From Alkalibacter saccharofermentans DSM 14828 (GTDB lineage Bacteria > Bacillota > Clostridia > Eubacteriales > Alkalibacteraceae), in the NCBI RefSeq assembly GCF_900128885.1, contig NZ_FQTU01000006.1:1-64000 (forward strand): 64,000 bases of DNA. The letters are read 5' to 3'. The notes below the pieces were generated by a model. It ran no database searches. It saw nothing but the letters and a program-made list of their open reading frames with translations, and had not been told where the DNA came from. Below are positions 17,548 to 25,939 of this stretch, piece after piece; the first letter of the stretch is position 1; every line of letters starts with the position of its first letter. The position numbers were made by a program, and so were the translations under genes.

Positions 17548-18654
17548 TTAATTTCCTGCCGGTATGTTACCCACAACACCTTGCACAAACCAGTCAAATC
17601 CAAGCATCTCACCGTCAGTCATCGAATCGCCTTCTTTTACGACCTCTTCTCCCGCTTGATTGTAAACAGGTCCGTCAAAAACGTCAAATTCACCTGATTT
17701 TATTTTTGCTTCCATTTCAGCCACTATTTCTGCAGCTTCCTGTGGCGCAAGCTCCGTCAATTCGTCCAACAAAATGACTCCCTCGTCCATGCCGCCCCAG
17801 TATGGAGCATTGGTCCAAGTTCCGTCTATGACCTGCTGAACAGCAGTCAAGTAATACTCTCCCCAGTTCCAAAGTGGCGCTGTCATGTATGCTTGAGGAA
17901 CAGCATCTTTAGAACTTACATTGTAACCAATTGAAAAAGCCCCTGCCTCTTCAGCTGCTACCATCGTAGCGGTAGAATCCTGGTGCTGAGCCGTTACATC
18001 GCAGCCTTCATCAAGAAGAGCTTCCGCAGCAGCCTTTTCGCTTGCCGGATCATACCATGTATTCGTCCATCTTACATGTACTTCAACGTCGGGATTTACA
18101 GACTTGGCTCCCAAAGTAAATGCGTTGATGCCCCTGATTACTTCAGGAATTGGAAATGCCGCGACATATGCGATTTTATTGCTTTCAGTCTTCATGCCAG
18201 CGACTATACCCGAAAGGTATCTAGCCTGGTACATTCTTCCAAAGTAGTTCGTTGCATTTTCTGCAGTTTGATAGCCACTGCAATGGGCAAACTTAACCTC
18301 CGGGAATTCTGCTGCCGCTTCTATTAATCCGTCCATATGTCCAGAGCTGGTTGCAAATATAATATTTGCTCCCTGGTCCACCATTTCTCTGATGACCCTT
18401 ACTACTTCGCCCCTATCTTCAGGAACATTTTCCCTGTAGATGCTTCTGACTCTGTCCCCTAGCTGCTCTTCCATATAAAGTCTTCCGTTGTCGTGAGCCG
18501 TAGTATACCCGCCATCGTTGGTGGGGCCTACATAAATAAAGCCTGCTACGACCTGCTCTTCATCGCCGCCACCTGAACCGCCTTCTGAAGAACATCCAAG
18601 GACCAGTGATGAAACCATGATCAAAACCAAAAAGAGAATACTAAACTTTTTCAT
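17548..18654 (-). CDS. bmpA: BmpA/PnrA-type nucleoside-binding lipoprotein
   Basis: Substrate-binding lipoprotein of the importer. Signal peptide with lipobox ending at Cys21 (SSLVLGCSS), then a Gly/Ser linker and the basic-membrane-protein fold: GFIYVGPTNDGGYTTAHD, ATSSGHMDG, HCSGYQTAENATNYFGRMYQARYLSG split over two stretches, and a downstream AQHQDSTATM. Start taken at ATG 18654, which has gggggaaag upstream; the reading from 18738 adds 28 residues that would spoil the signal peptide. The ligand is probably a purine nucleoside by family. No purine riboswitch is seen upstream. Confidence 0.9.
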   Translation of the reverse strand: MKKFSILFLVLIMVSSLVLGCSSEGGSGGGDEEQVVAGFIYVGPTNDGGYTTAHDNGRLYMEEQLGDRVRSIYRENVPEDRGEVVRVIREMVDQGANIIFATSSGHMDGLIEAAAEFPEVKFAHCSGYQTAENATNYFGRMYQARYLSGIVAGMKTESNKIAYVAAFPIPEVIRGINAFTLGAKSVNPDVEVHVRWTNTWYDPASEKAAAEALLDEGCDVTAQHQDSTATMVAAEEAGAFSIGYNVSSKDAVPQAYMTAPLWNWGEYYLTAVQQVIDGTWTNAPYWGGMDEGVILLDELTELAPQEAAEIVAEMEAKIKSGEFDVFDGPVYNQAGEEVVKEGDSMTDGEMLGFDWFVQGVVGNIPAGN

Positions 18655-18691
18655 TTCTTTCCCCCTAACATTTTTTTGCCCGATAAATACA

Positions 18692-18732
18692 AAAACCGTC
18701 CATCTGCTTTTAATGTGGAAAATTATCTGGAC
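18692..18732 (-). terminator. Possible terminator after the ligase gene
   Basis: Arms cgtcca / tggacg with a loop of about 25 bases and a gtttttg tail on the minus strand, between the ligase stop and bmpA. A weak hairpin with a good T run. Confidence 0.4.
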
Positions 18733-18755
18733 GTACATTTTTTAATTTTCAGGCA

Positions 18756-20072
18756 TTAATTTTCGTCATTTATATTATATGAGTTTTTTTGTGCAATATC
18801 AATCATTTTCAACCTATCAAAAGCCTCTTTTCCCTTGGATTTATATTCAGATTTTATCAGCCTAGCCAGATTGACGCTTTCTTCAAAAAGCCTCATTAAA
18901 GGCTTAATATATTTTTTTTCATCTTCTGCCAAGCCTCTTTCAGCTTTTTCTAAGAGAATCTTAATATCCTCCAGTACCTCATTGGGTATTTTTTCATTTC
19001 GGATGATAGTGTCCTTAATGTTTTGAACTGACTCATTTGTAGCTTCCATAGATTTCTCAAAATAAAAATCCAGGTTATCCTTAGCATAAAATATTCCCTT
19101 TACCAACGCTCCCACAGAAAGGTTAAAAGGATAGGGAACGCTGTCGCACATTCTCAACTCTATGTATTTCTTAACTCGAACATCCGGAAAGAACATCGAA
19201 AGCGCATGCTCCACTTCCCTTTGGTCCATTTCCTTATCCCGATAAACCTCTTTCATAGGTTTGTCCTTAGTATATATCATCTCCCCATCCAAAAGGCTTA
19301 TGACAAGAGGTCTCTCAAGGAGATATACTGCATAATCCTCATACCCGAAGCGTTCGTCCAATGACCCGGGCATGATCCTGCTTCGATCGGTATCAACATG
19401 ATTCCAAATGTGGACTCTTGCCAAGTTGCCTCTCCATAAATCCCCTTCAAATATTGGAGAATTGTCAAAGAGGACCGAAAAAAGAACAGTAAGGTAGTTG
19501 GCGACCCTGAATTTTTTGATGAAATCATCTTCGTCAAAATAATCTATGGTAGCTTGTATGGACGCGGTTCCCTTCATCATATTTATTCCGCATATGTCTT
19601 TTTTCGAAAGATAATCGGACATATAGCCATACCGCTCCTTAGGTATGTAGTCAATTTCTTCTATCCTGCTTACCGGGTGGTATCCAATGGCTAGCATCTT
19701 CCGGTCTCTTTTTTCAAGGATGGGCAAAATGTCTTTAATGAAGTCAGAATAGCTCGTCTCGATATCTACCAAATTGGCAGCCTTATCGGTGCTAAGCTCA
19801 AACTGGCCTCCCGGCTCCAAAGTTATGGTATCCTTGCCTTTTTTTGCAGACAGAACTCTGCCATTTTCCCCTGCAGTCTCCCATCCTGAATTTTCAAGAT
19901 CCTTTAATATTTCTTCGATTCCGTCCTTCTCGTAATAAGAGATGCTTCTCAAGGAATCTTTTTCGGTAATTATATGTTCGAATTCCAAGCCCAGGTACTT
20001 TTCATCCGTGAATTTTTCACCACTTTTCAGGTATCTTTTTAATGCCGCTTTGTTTTTGTCATAATAATTCAT
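18756..20072 (-). CDS. Glutamate-cysteine ligase family protein (GCS2/EgtA-like)
   Basis: 438 residues from ATG 20072, which has an agggaggcagg site; the open frame extends 39 codons further without support. Shows LGLEFEHII, TLEPGGQFELST and MMKGTASIQATIDYFDE, the pattern of plant-type and EgtA-type glutamate-cysteine ligases that join glutamate and cysteine with ATP. No glutathione synthetase (gshB) or fused GshF domain is next to it, so the product may be gamma-glutamylcysteine itself or another gamma-glutamyl compound. Flanked by two transport systems on the same strand; a link to either is unproven. Confidence 0.85.
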   Translation of the reverse strand: MNYYDKNKAALKRYLKSGEKFTDEKYLGLEFEHIITEKDSLRSISYYEKDGIEEILKDLENSGWETAGENGRVLSAKKGKDTITLEPGGQFELSTDKAANLVDIETSYSDFIKDILPILEKRDRKMLAIGYHPVSRIEEIDYIPKERYGYMSDYLSKKDICGINMMKGTASIQATIDYFDEDDFIKKFRVANYLTVLFSVLFDNSPIFEGDLWRGNLARVHIWNHVDTDRSRIMPGSLDERFGYEDYAVYLLERPLVISLLDGEMIYTKDKPMKEVYRDKEMDQREVEHALSMFFPDVRVKKYIELRMCDSVPYPFNLSVGALVKGIFYAKDNLDFYFEKSMEATNESVQNIKDTIIRNEKIPNEVLEDIKILLEKAERGLAEDEKKYIKPLMRLFEESVNLARLIKSEYKSKGKEAFDRLKMIDIAQKNSYNINDEN

Positions 20073-20266
20073 GTCCTGCCTCCCTTCTGATACAATAATA
20101 CCACAATTTTTTATCATTAAGCAGAGATGCTTTTGCAGCAATAGATATTTTTTATTATTTTTTTGCAAATAGTACATAGTTGCCGACAATTCATCAATGA
20201 CATTTGGTTTTCACTCTTCATCAGCTTAATAAATACCATCTATTGAACAGAATAGTTTATTTTAAA

Positions 20267-20304
20267 TTTATAAAAAGCAAGCTCGAGTGCTTGCTTTTTA
20301 TAAA
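20267..20304 (-). terminator. Terminator after the NSS transporter
   Basis: Perfect 16-bp arms (ataaaaagcaagc / gcttgctttttat core) with a 6-base loop directly after the transporter stop. T-rich on both sides, so possibly bidirectional. Position fits the end of the minus-strand transporter gene. Confidence 0.85.
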
Positions 20305-20307
20305 TCA

Positions 20308-21660
20308 TTAAATTGTTATAACACCGAATGTAGACAATACTGAGCTTAACAGAACTGCTACTATGAATACAGGAGCCACGTATTTTATCATGAATGTGTA
20401 GAACCTCCTGCTTTTCATATCCGATTCAAGCTGCATCTCATTTAAGATAACATCCGCTTTCAACCTATATCCAATGAAAAGGCACATCAGAAGAGCTCCG
20501 ATAGGCATGAGTACTGCATTTGTGACAAAATCAAAAAAATCTAAAATAGGCAAGTCCAGCAACGTAAAGCCGCTCCATATCCCGTTTCCAAGAGAAGAAG
20601 GTATGCCCATTACTATTACGAACAGGGTAGTGAGAAGTACGGACTTGTTTCTGGATATTTCATATTTATCACAAATCGTGGAAACAACTACCTCCATTAA
20701 AGATATGCCGCTGGTAATGGCAGCGAACAAAACCATCAAGAAAAAAGTGCTGCCTATCAATGAACTGAACGCCATGCTCTCAAAGACCTTTGGAAGCGTA
20801 ATGAACATCAGCCCCGGTCCAGCGCTTAGAGCCTCTTCGCTTCCCCCGGAAAATGCAAATACCGCGGGGACTATCATAAATCCTGCGAGGATCGCAACAC
20901 CCGAGTCGAAGATCTCGATCTGCTTTACCGATTTTTTTATGTCATCGCCTTTATTCAAATAGGATCCGTAAGTAATCATTATTCCCATGGCCAGCGATAG
21001 GGAATAAAACATCTGCCCCAAGGCAGCAAGAACTCCTTCCACTGAAAATCGTGAAAAATCAGGAATCATGTAATATTTTAGCCCTTCCACCGCACCCGGC
21101 AGGGTCATGGCATACACTCCGATTCCCAAAGACAAAATTATAAGTACAGGCATCAAAATCCTGTTGGCTTTTTCTATCCCGTCCTTTATGCCCTTAAGAA
21201 CTACAGCCGCCGCTATAAACACAAAAGCCGCCTGCCAAAGAACCGGTTCCAGGGGACTTGTGATAAAGTCGATGAAAAAACCATCCTGTGAAGCTATCAT
21301 GTATCCACCCGTCAAGAATACCACAAGATATTTTATTATCCAGCCTCCTATTACGCTGTAATAAGGAACTATGAGGGCAGCTACCAAAACAGCTATGACT
21401 CCTAAAAATTTATACTTTTTATCCAAGCTTTCATACGCCCCTATAGGACTTAACCTGGTCTTCCTTCCGATAGCTATTTCAGATGTCATGATAGCATAAC
21501 CGAAAGTCGTTATAAAGAAAATATATATAAGTACAAAAAGCCCTCCTCCGTATTTTGCCGCCAAATACGGAAACCTCCATATGTTTCCAAGCCCTACGGC
21601 AGATCCTGCAGCTGCCAGGATGAATCCGATTTTGCTTGAAAATTCACTTCTTTGATCCAT
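20308..21660 (-). CDS. Sodium-dependent transporter, NSS (SNF) family
   Basis: About 450 residues with 11-12 hydrophobic segments. The first carries the sodium/substrate signature AAAGSAVGLGNIWRFPYLA followed by KYGGG, diagnostic of the neurotransmitter:sodium symporter family (MhsT, LeuT, TnaT types). Substrate is probably an amino acid; specificity cannot be read. Start taken at ATG 21660, preceded by aaaggagaag; the frame opens 6 codons earlier. Expressed from a strong promoter (TTGACA-16-TATAAT) divergent from a TetR-family gene, which is a likely regulator. Confidence 0.92.
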   Translation of the reverse strand: MDQRSEFSSKIGFILAAAGSAVGLGNIWRFPYLAAKYGGGLFVLIYIFFITTFGYAIMTSEIAIGRKTRLSPIGAYESLDKKYKFLGVIAVLVAALIVPYYSVIGGWIIKYLVVFLTGGYMIASQDGFFIDFITSPLEPVLWQAAFVFIAAAVVLKGIKDGIEKANRILMPVLIILSLGIGVYAMTLPGAVEGLKYYMIPDFSRFSVEGVLAALGQMFYSLSLAMGIMITYGSYLNKGDDIKKSVKQIEIFDSGVAILAGFMIVPAVFAFSGGSEEALSAGPGLMFITLPKVFESMAFSSLIGSTFFLMVLFAAITSGISLMEVVVSTICDKYEISRNKSVLLTTLFVIVMGIPSSLGNGIWSGFTLLDLPILDFFDFVTNAVLMPIGALLMCLFIGYRLKADVILNEMQLESDMKSRRFYTFMIKYVAPVFIVAVLLSSVLSTFGVITI

Positions 21661-21693
21661 TGTTTCTTCTCCTTTCATAAATCGCCAAAAAAC

Positions 21694-21721
21694 ATTATAA
21701 CATTGATCCCATTCCTGTCAA
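21694..21721 (-). promoter_or_regulatory. Promoter of the NSS transporter gene
   Basis: TTGACA (21,721-21,716), 16-bp spacer, TATAAT (21,699-21,694) on the minus strand; the start codon is 34 bases past the -10. Near-consensus vegetative promoter. Confidence 0.7.
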
Positions 21722-21791
21722 ACATGCTTTTTTCTTAGGTGAAGCTGATTGTGCGCTTTTTGCTGCATTTTACAGAAAAACCATGCCGGCA

Positions 21792-21820
21792 TTGTATTTA
21801 AAGCTTTAATACTGTATAAT
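21792..21820 (+). promoter_or_regulatory. Promoter of the TetR-family gene
   Basis: TTGTAT (21,792-21,797), 17-bp spacer, TATAAT (21,815-21,820), 34 bases before the TetR ATG. Overlapping AT palindromes (ttaattaa, 21,824-21,831) downstream could serve as operator, but no match to a known site is claimed. Confidence 0.65.
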
Positions 21821-21854
21821 TATTAATTAATCAAACACAGGGCAGGGTGATGTT

Positions 21855-22526
21855 ATGGCTGTTTATAAAACTGGTGAAAAGTCCAGAAATAAGATAATCG
21901 AGACTTGCAAAGAACTGTTTTATCTTAACGGTTACAAAAATACGACCTACAAAGACATATGTGAAAAGGCAGATAGCAATCCTGGCCTTATAAATTACTA
22001 TTTTAAGACCAAGAAAAAAATTTCTGAGATCATTTATGGAAACTTTTACGTAGATATAAAGACAGCAGTGGAAAACTACATGATAAAAAATTACGGGGAA
22101 TACGACCTTCAGGTAGGCACATGTCTTGAGATACTCATATTTACCGACTTGGCTGAAAACGATGAAAACATGAATCGCTTTTACTACGAGATGTGTCTTG
22201 AGGGTGTTGAATACGATATGAAGGTATTTAAGTATTTTTTCAGGCTGCACGTAGACAAGTATAAACTGCCCATTACCGAAGACCAGATTCGACTGATTTG
22301 GGTAGCCAATATATCAATAGGAATAGGCATCGCAAAAAAACATATCGAAGGTTACCTTCAAATCCCAAAGGAAGAGCTTTTTGATTTCAGGATAAGGACC
22401 ATGTATAATTCAATGGGAATAGGCAACGAGAAAATAGATGATATACTAAAGCGCACATACGAGATCTATAAAGACATGAAGGTCACTTTAAAAGATTATT
22501 TTGTAATAAGCTTGGACAGGAAATAG
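21855..22526 (+). CDS. TetR/AcrR-family transcriptional regulator
   Basis: 223 residues. N-terminal helix-turn-helix at about 11-56: RNKIIETCKELFYLNGYKNT, then TYKDICEKADSNPGLINYYF and KTKK, a clear TetR DNA-binding domain. The C-terminal ligand/dimer domain is not assignable. Divergent from the NSS transporter gene with 195 bp between the two starts, the usual layout of a local repressor and its target. The gene is followed at once by repeat sequence, so nothing is cotranscribed with it. Confidence 0.88.
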   Translation: MAVYKTGEKSRNKIIETCKELFYLNGYKNTTYKDICEKADSNPGLINYYFKTKKKISEIIYGNFYVDIKTAVENYMIKNYGEYDLQVGTCLEILIFTDLAENDENMNRFYYEMCLEGVEYDMKVFKYFFRLHVDKYKLPITEDQIRLIWVANISIGIGIAKKHIEGYLQIPKEELFDFRIRTMYNSMGIGNEKIDDILKRTYEIYKDMKVTLKDYFVISLDRK

Positions 22527-22559
22527 TCGCAAGTAAAAGAGTAGAGTCCGGTTTCCATG

Positions 22560-22905
22560 CCATTCAAGTTATAAGATTTAAGTTTAAAGTGGAAAGCAGG
22601 AAGTTGGTCAGTTGGAAAGTTGGTCAGTTGGAAAGTTGGTTAGTTGGTCAGTTGGAAAGTAGAAAGCGACCAATACGATTGCTTGACAACCGTTTCCCGA
22701 TTGCCTCACGATTGTTTAACCTTTAGTTCCCGACTCACCGAGTACCGCCTCACCCACAGCCGCTTTGCGACTGATACGACCGTTCAACAACCGTTTCCCG
22801 ATTGCCTCACGATTGTTTAACCTTTAGTTCCCGACTCACCGAGTACCGCCTCACCCACAGTCGCTTTGCGACTGATACGACCGTTCAACAATCGTTTGGC
22901 AAGGA
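22560..22905. repeat. Dispersed repeat: ggaaagttgg array plus two 101-bp tandem units
   Basis: Between convergent genes. 22,605-22,665 holds irregular repeats of gttggtcagttggaaa and ggaaagttgg; the same 8-mer in reverse orientation forms the array at 52,712-52,771. Next, 22,695-22,895 holds two copies of a 101-bp unit (tcccgattgcctcacgattg, ending accgttcaacaa) that recurs four times at 24,401-24,780. Units carry small palindromes such as ccgctttgcgac. No gene is supported in 22,527-22,994; the part after 22,905 shows nothing. Confidence 0.85.
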
Positions 22906-22994
22906 AAAGAGAACTCCTCTGGACACTGAACTCTTTCTAAATTAGCATACCTGCCGGAATTCTCTTGAGTTTTAATTTGTTAAAAACTTTATTG

Positions 22995-23384
22995 TCAGTT
23001 AGAATTTTTTTTGCTCATAGTATGAGTATAATTAAAATGATGTTGATTGAAGATTGTATATATTAAAACACTCGCCGAAAATATTGCATTACCTAAAAAC
23101 AACTGATTTTGATAATTAAACGCTAAGCTTAAGCTCATAACCAACATATATAGCGAGCACAAAACCATTGACCAATATGCCCATTTTTTTAAATTAATAA
23201 ATCCAATAGACATAATTATAAATAATATTGAAATAAATATTCTAACACCTAATTCAGGTAAAAATTCTAAACCAACCCGAATATTAATAGGAACATTTTG
23301 TTCAATCCCCAAAGTCAAGAGCAATACTATAGCTCCAAATATATAAAAATAACCGATGATAGTTATACCAATATGCCTCTTCAT
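22995..23384 (-). CDS. Four-TM membrane protein of unknown function
   Basis: 129 residues with four hydrophobic segments (about 7-27, 42-62, 68-88 and 93-112), short loops and a charged C-terminal tail. A taggggtaaaaga site precedes ATG. Codon use is strongly AT-rich (many ATA, TTA, AAT) compared with the housekeeping genes on either side, and it sits between two repeat arrays, so it may have been acquired. No family recognised. Confidence 0.65.
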   Translation of the reverse strand: MKRHIGITIIGYFYIFGAIVLLLTLGIEQNVPINIRVGLEFLPELGVRIFISILFIIMSIGFINLKKWAYWSMVLCSLYMLVMSLSLAFNYQNQLFLGNAIFSASVLIYTIFNQHHFNYTHTMSKKNSN

Positions 23385-23530
23385 TCTTTTACCCCCTATA
23401 TAAATGCACCAATAACTTAGTTGAAATTAATTCAAGTGAAAAGTTGAATCACGGATGCCTAAAACATCTACAGTCATCAAATAAATAATATGCACTTTAT
23501 ATATAATATAAGGATTTATTTTCGATATGT

Positions 23531-24109
23531 TCATATTCCAGTGTAATAAAACTCAGTATATAAGTCAGCATGAATAGTGTTAATTTTCACTAAACCCAAA
23601 GGCGTCAAAAGGTATAAATCCTGAAATCCACTAAAATTAACTGCTAAAGTCCGCCCACTATCAATTACGATTCCATTATAAGACGTTTGAGTCCAATCCG
23701 CAAAAGGTCGTCCACTTATATATGACACAACATTTGTACAAGATCCAAATCTTGTAGGGTTTACTGCATATGTATAATATGCTTTTACGTATAGTCCAGA
23801 TATTAAAGACATTCTTTTGGTCTGACTTCCTGTTGCTCTAGTCGACATATCTGAATCTACAAAAATGCTCTCTTCAGTTGAAGCAATTTCAGTTTCAGTT
23901 TTTGCCAATAAATCTTCTATTTCTTTCATATCTAAAATTTTCAGTGGTTTTATTCCTTCAGGAACATCTTTTTCATCAATAACAACACCGGTATATTTTC
24001 CAAATTCAATTTTTTCGCCAACTTCATACTCTTGAGCCGATGCGTTTGTCATCGGCAATATCGCAATACTAAGCAATAAAACCAAACTTATAATTCGTTT
24101 TTTATTCAT
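23531..24109 (-). CDS. Secreted protein of unknown function
   Basis: 192 residues from ATG 24109, with a gaggagat site about 10 bases upstream; the frame opens 11 codons earlier. Clear signal peptide: basic MNKKR, hydrophobic core, likely cut after ASA (about residue 25). The mature part has a Glu/Lys/Asp-rich first half, then a Tyr/Ser/Thr/Gly-rich second half with beta-strand character and one Cys. No known domain recognised. AT-rich codon use like its membrane-protein neighbour. It is the first gene downstream of the c-di-GMP riboswitch on the same strand, but about 830 bases and a terminator away. Confidence 0.7.
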   Translation of the reverse strand: MNKKRIISLVLLLSIAILPMTNASAQEYEVGEKIEFGKYTGVVIDEKDVPEGIKPLKILDMKEIEDLLAKTETEIASTEESIFVDSDMSTRATGSQTKRMSLISGLYVKAYYTYAVNPTRFGSCTNVVSYISGRPFADWTQTSYNGIVIDSGRTLAVNFSGFQDLYLLTPLGLVKINTIHADLYTEFYYTGI

Positions 24110-24299
24110 TTCTGCATATCTCCTCGTCTTTTTATTATACACATAAATTTTTTCAATTTATATGCCAACTGGATGTTACTCAATATATAACATACCATTT
24201 ATACATCTTAATTTCAATGCAATATTTATCTTTATAAATTTATTATTCATTTTTTTCTAAAAAAAGTAACAAATGCAGATTGGCATTTAACCATGGTGG

Positions 24300-24765
24300 G
24301 ACAATGGTTAAATGTTCGCTTCGCTCACGTGGGATGCTCCCTTTGGTCGCGGGAAAAGTGGAAAGTGGAAAGCGACCAATACGATTGCTTGACAACCGTT
24401 TCCCGATTGCCTCACGATTGTTTAACCTTTAGTTCCCGACTCACCGAGTACCGCCTCACCCACAGCCGCTTTGCGACTGATACGACCGTTCAACAACCAT
24501 TTCCCGATTGCCTCACGATTGTTTAACCTTTAGTTCCCGACTCACCGAGTACCGCCTCACCCACAGCCGCTTTGCGACTGATACGACCGTTCAACAACCA
24601 TTTCCCGATTGCCTCACGATTGTTTAACCTTTAGTTCCCGACTCACCGAGTACCGCCTCACCCACAGCCGCTTTGCGACTGATACGACCGTTCAACAACC
24701 ATTTCCCGATTGCCTCACGATTGTTTAACCTTTAGTTCCCGACTCACCGAGTACCGACTCACCCA
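24300..24765. repeat. Dispersed repeat with four 101-bp tandem units
   Basis: Opens with a module also found at the left edge of the window (gctccctttggtcgcggg), then ggaaagtggaaagcgacc. Four units of the 101-bp tandem repeat follow, starting at 24,401, 24,502, 24,603 and 24,704; the last is cut into by repeat element copy B. The units are almost identical, suggesting recent expansion. The spurious reading frames through the array have no ribosome sites. Confidence 0.9.
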
Positions 24766-24930
24766 CAGCCGCTTAAGCGGCTTAGACGGTGCCAAAGGCA
24801 CCTACTACAGCATCTCGGACTCCTTCGGACTCCGAGCTCGCGGGCTTCGCCCAATAAAAAAACAGAGGTATCCAGCATTTAAAGCAAGCTTTATGCTCGA
24901 TACCTCTGTTTTTTTGCTGTTTCTCAGCTT
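24766..24930. repeat. 165-bp repeat element, copy B, with central hairpin
   Basis: Same length and flanks as copy A at 468-632. Central 23-bp inverted repeat at 24,856-24,878 and 24,893-24,915 (one mismatch), loop of 14 with gcaagcttt. Outer arms read cagaggtatcc / gatacctctg here, against cagactatcca / tggatagtctg in copy A. A run of seven T residues on both strands beside the arms makes it a possible two-way terminator. Confidence 0.85.
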
Positions 24931-24937
24931 TTCGCGC

Positions 24938-24964
24938 AAAAAAGGGGGATGCATTACGCATCCC
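24938..24964 (-). terminator. Terminator of the c-di-GMP riboswitch
   Basis: Arms gggatgc / gcatccc (24,946-24,952 and 24,958-24,964) with a 5-base loop, then a C run and six T residues on the minus strand. It lies about 40 bases past the aptamer, where an expression-platform terminator is expected. Confidence 0.8.
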
Positions 24965-25004
24965 TATAGTGGTGATTGTATTTTTAACATATAAAAAACT
25001 TCTC

Positions 25005-25100
25005 TTTCGACAGCTGGCTACCATACGATTTTCGTTTAGGTCCTATCTAGCTTTGCGTCCTTATCTTTCGATAAGTTTGCCTTTTCGGTGACAAGTTGTT
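25005..25100 (-). ncRNA. c-di-GMP-I (GEMM) riboswitch aptamer
   Basis: The minus strand carries the conserved core of this class in order: ggcaaac, a short stem closed by a GAAA tetraloop (ttatc-gaaa-gataa), ggacgcaaagc (tetraloop-receptor side), ccta and atggtagcc. The spacing agrees with the family. Upstream is a TTGCAT-17-TACTAT promoter and downstream an intrinsic terminator, so the unit looks functional. No gene starts within 800 bases on the same strand; repeat arrays fill the gap to the secreted-protein gene. Confidence 0.9.
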
Positions 25101-25114
25101 TTGACTTCTTCTTC

Positions 25115-25143
25115 ATAGTAACAGAGGTTTTCTCACAATGCAA
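25115..25143 (-). promoter_or_regulatory. Promoter of the c-di-GMP riboswitch transcript
   Basis: TTGCAT (25,143-25,138), 17-bp spacer, TACTAT (25,120-25,115) on the minus strand; transcription should begin near 25,108, just ahead of the aptamer. Confidence 0.6.
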
Positions 25144-25252
25144 TACTTTTAGGAAATTTTTTTTGTTTTTTTATTTTAATCTGTTTTTTCTCGATTTTTA
25201 ATTGAAATAATATATAATGATAGTAAACAATAGAAATTAAGGCGGTGTTATT

Positions 25253-25939
25253 TTGAACGAAAGAATACTTGTAGTGGACGATGAACAGTCAATCAACGAT
25301 TTGATTAAGCTTGATCTTGAGTTCGAAGGATATGTAGTGGAAAGCGCTTACGACGGGCAGGAGGCCCTCGCTAAAGTCGACAGCTTCAACCCTGATTTAA
25401 TCATTCTGGACGTTATGTTGCCGAAAGTTAGCGGTTTTGATGTATGCAAGAAAATCAATATTGAAAAAAGCATCCCCATAATACTGCTTACCGCAAAAAC
25501 TGATGTAATCGACCGGGTTTTGGGTTTAGAGCTGGGTGCAGACGACTATATGACAAAGCCTTTTGACAACCGAGAGCTGTTGGCAAGGGTCAAGGCCCTT
25601 TTGAGAAGGTCCAAATCAACTTCCCTTCCGGATCAGGATATATTGACCAACAACGAAATAATATTGATCCTCAATGAACGAAAAGTTCTCATTAACGATT
25701 TGGAGATTCATCTGACACCCAAGGAATACGAGCTTTTAATGCTTTTGATATCAAATCCCGAGCAGGTCTTTTCGAGAGAATCTCTACTGGAAAAGGTTTG
25801 GGGCTATGATTATTTCGGAGATACCAGAACGGTAGATATGCACATTCAGCGAATCAGAAAGAAAATTGCAGAGCATTCAACCCACGACTACATCCAAACA
25901 GTATTTGGCGTAGGATATAAGATGAGGAAATTTTCATGA
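25253..25939 (+). CDS. OmpR/PhoP-family response regulator
   Basis: 228 residues. Receiver domain 1-118 with the acidic pair VVDDE, phosphorylation site Asp53 (LIILDVMLP), and conserved Thr and Lys in LLTAK and MTKPF. The C-terminal winged helix (about 130-226) shows LTPKEYELLMLL, VFSRESLLEKVWGYDY, RTVDMHIQRIRKKI and IQTVFGVGYKM, as in PhoP/WalR. Start is TTG 25253 with an aaggcggtg site. A TATAAT box is at 25,213-25,218. It overlaps the kinase gene by 4 bp. Confidence 0.95.
   Translation: MNERILVVDDEQSINDLIKLDLEFEGYVVESAYDGQEALAKVDSFNPDLIILDVMLPKVSGFDVCKKINIEKSIPIILLTAKTDVIDRVLGLELGADDYMTKPFDNRELLARVKALLRRSKSTSLPDQDILTNNEIILILNERKVLINDLEIHLTPKEYELLMLLISNPEQVFSRESLLEKVWGYDYFGDTRTVDMHIQRIRKKIAEHSTHDYIQTVFGVGYKMRKFS

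Noticed and set aside
18655..18755. Purine riboswitch before bmpA
   Set aside because: Expected from the nucleoside importer, but the conserved purine aptamer core is not present.
22695..24780. Possible CRISPR array
   Set aside because: Units of 101 bp are contiguous copies without unique spacers, and no cas gene is near.
24293..24994. Plus-strand reading frames through the 101-bp array
   Set aside because: They follow the repeat period, lack ribosome sites and look like no protein family.
24782..25024. Minus-strand reading frame of 80 codons running from the riboswitch through the repeat
   Set aside because: It starts inside the conserved riboswitch core, has no ribosome site and runs through the terminator and the palindromic repeat.
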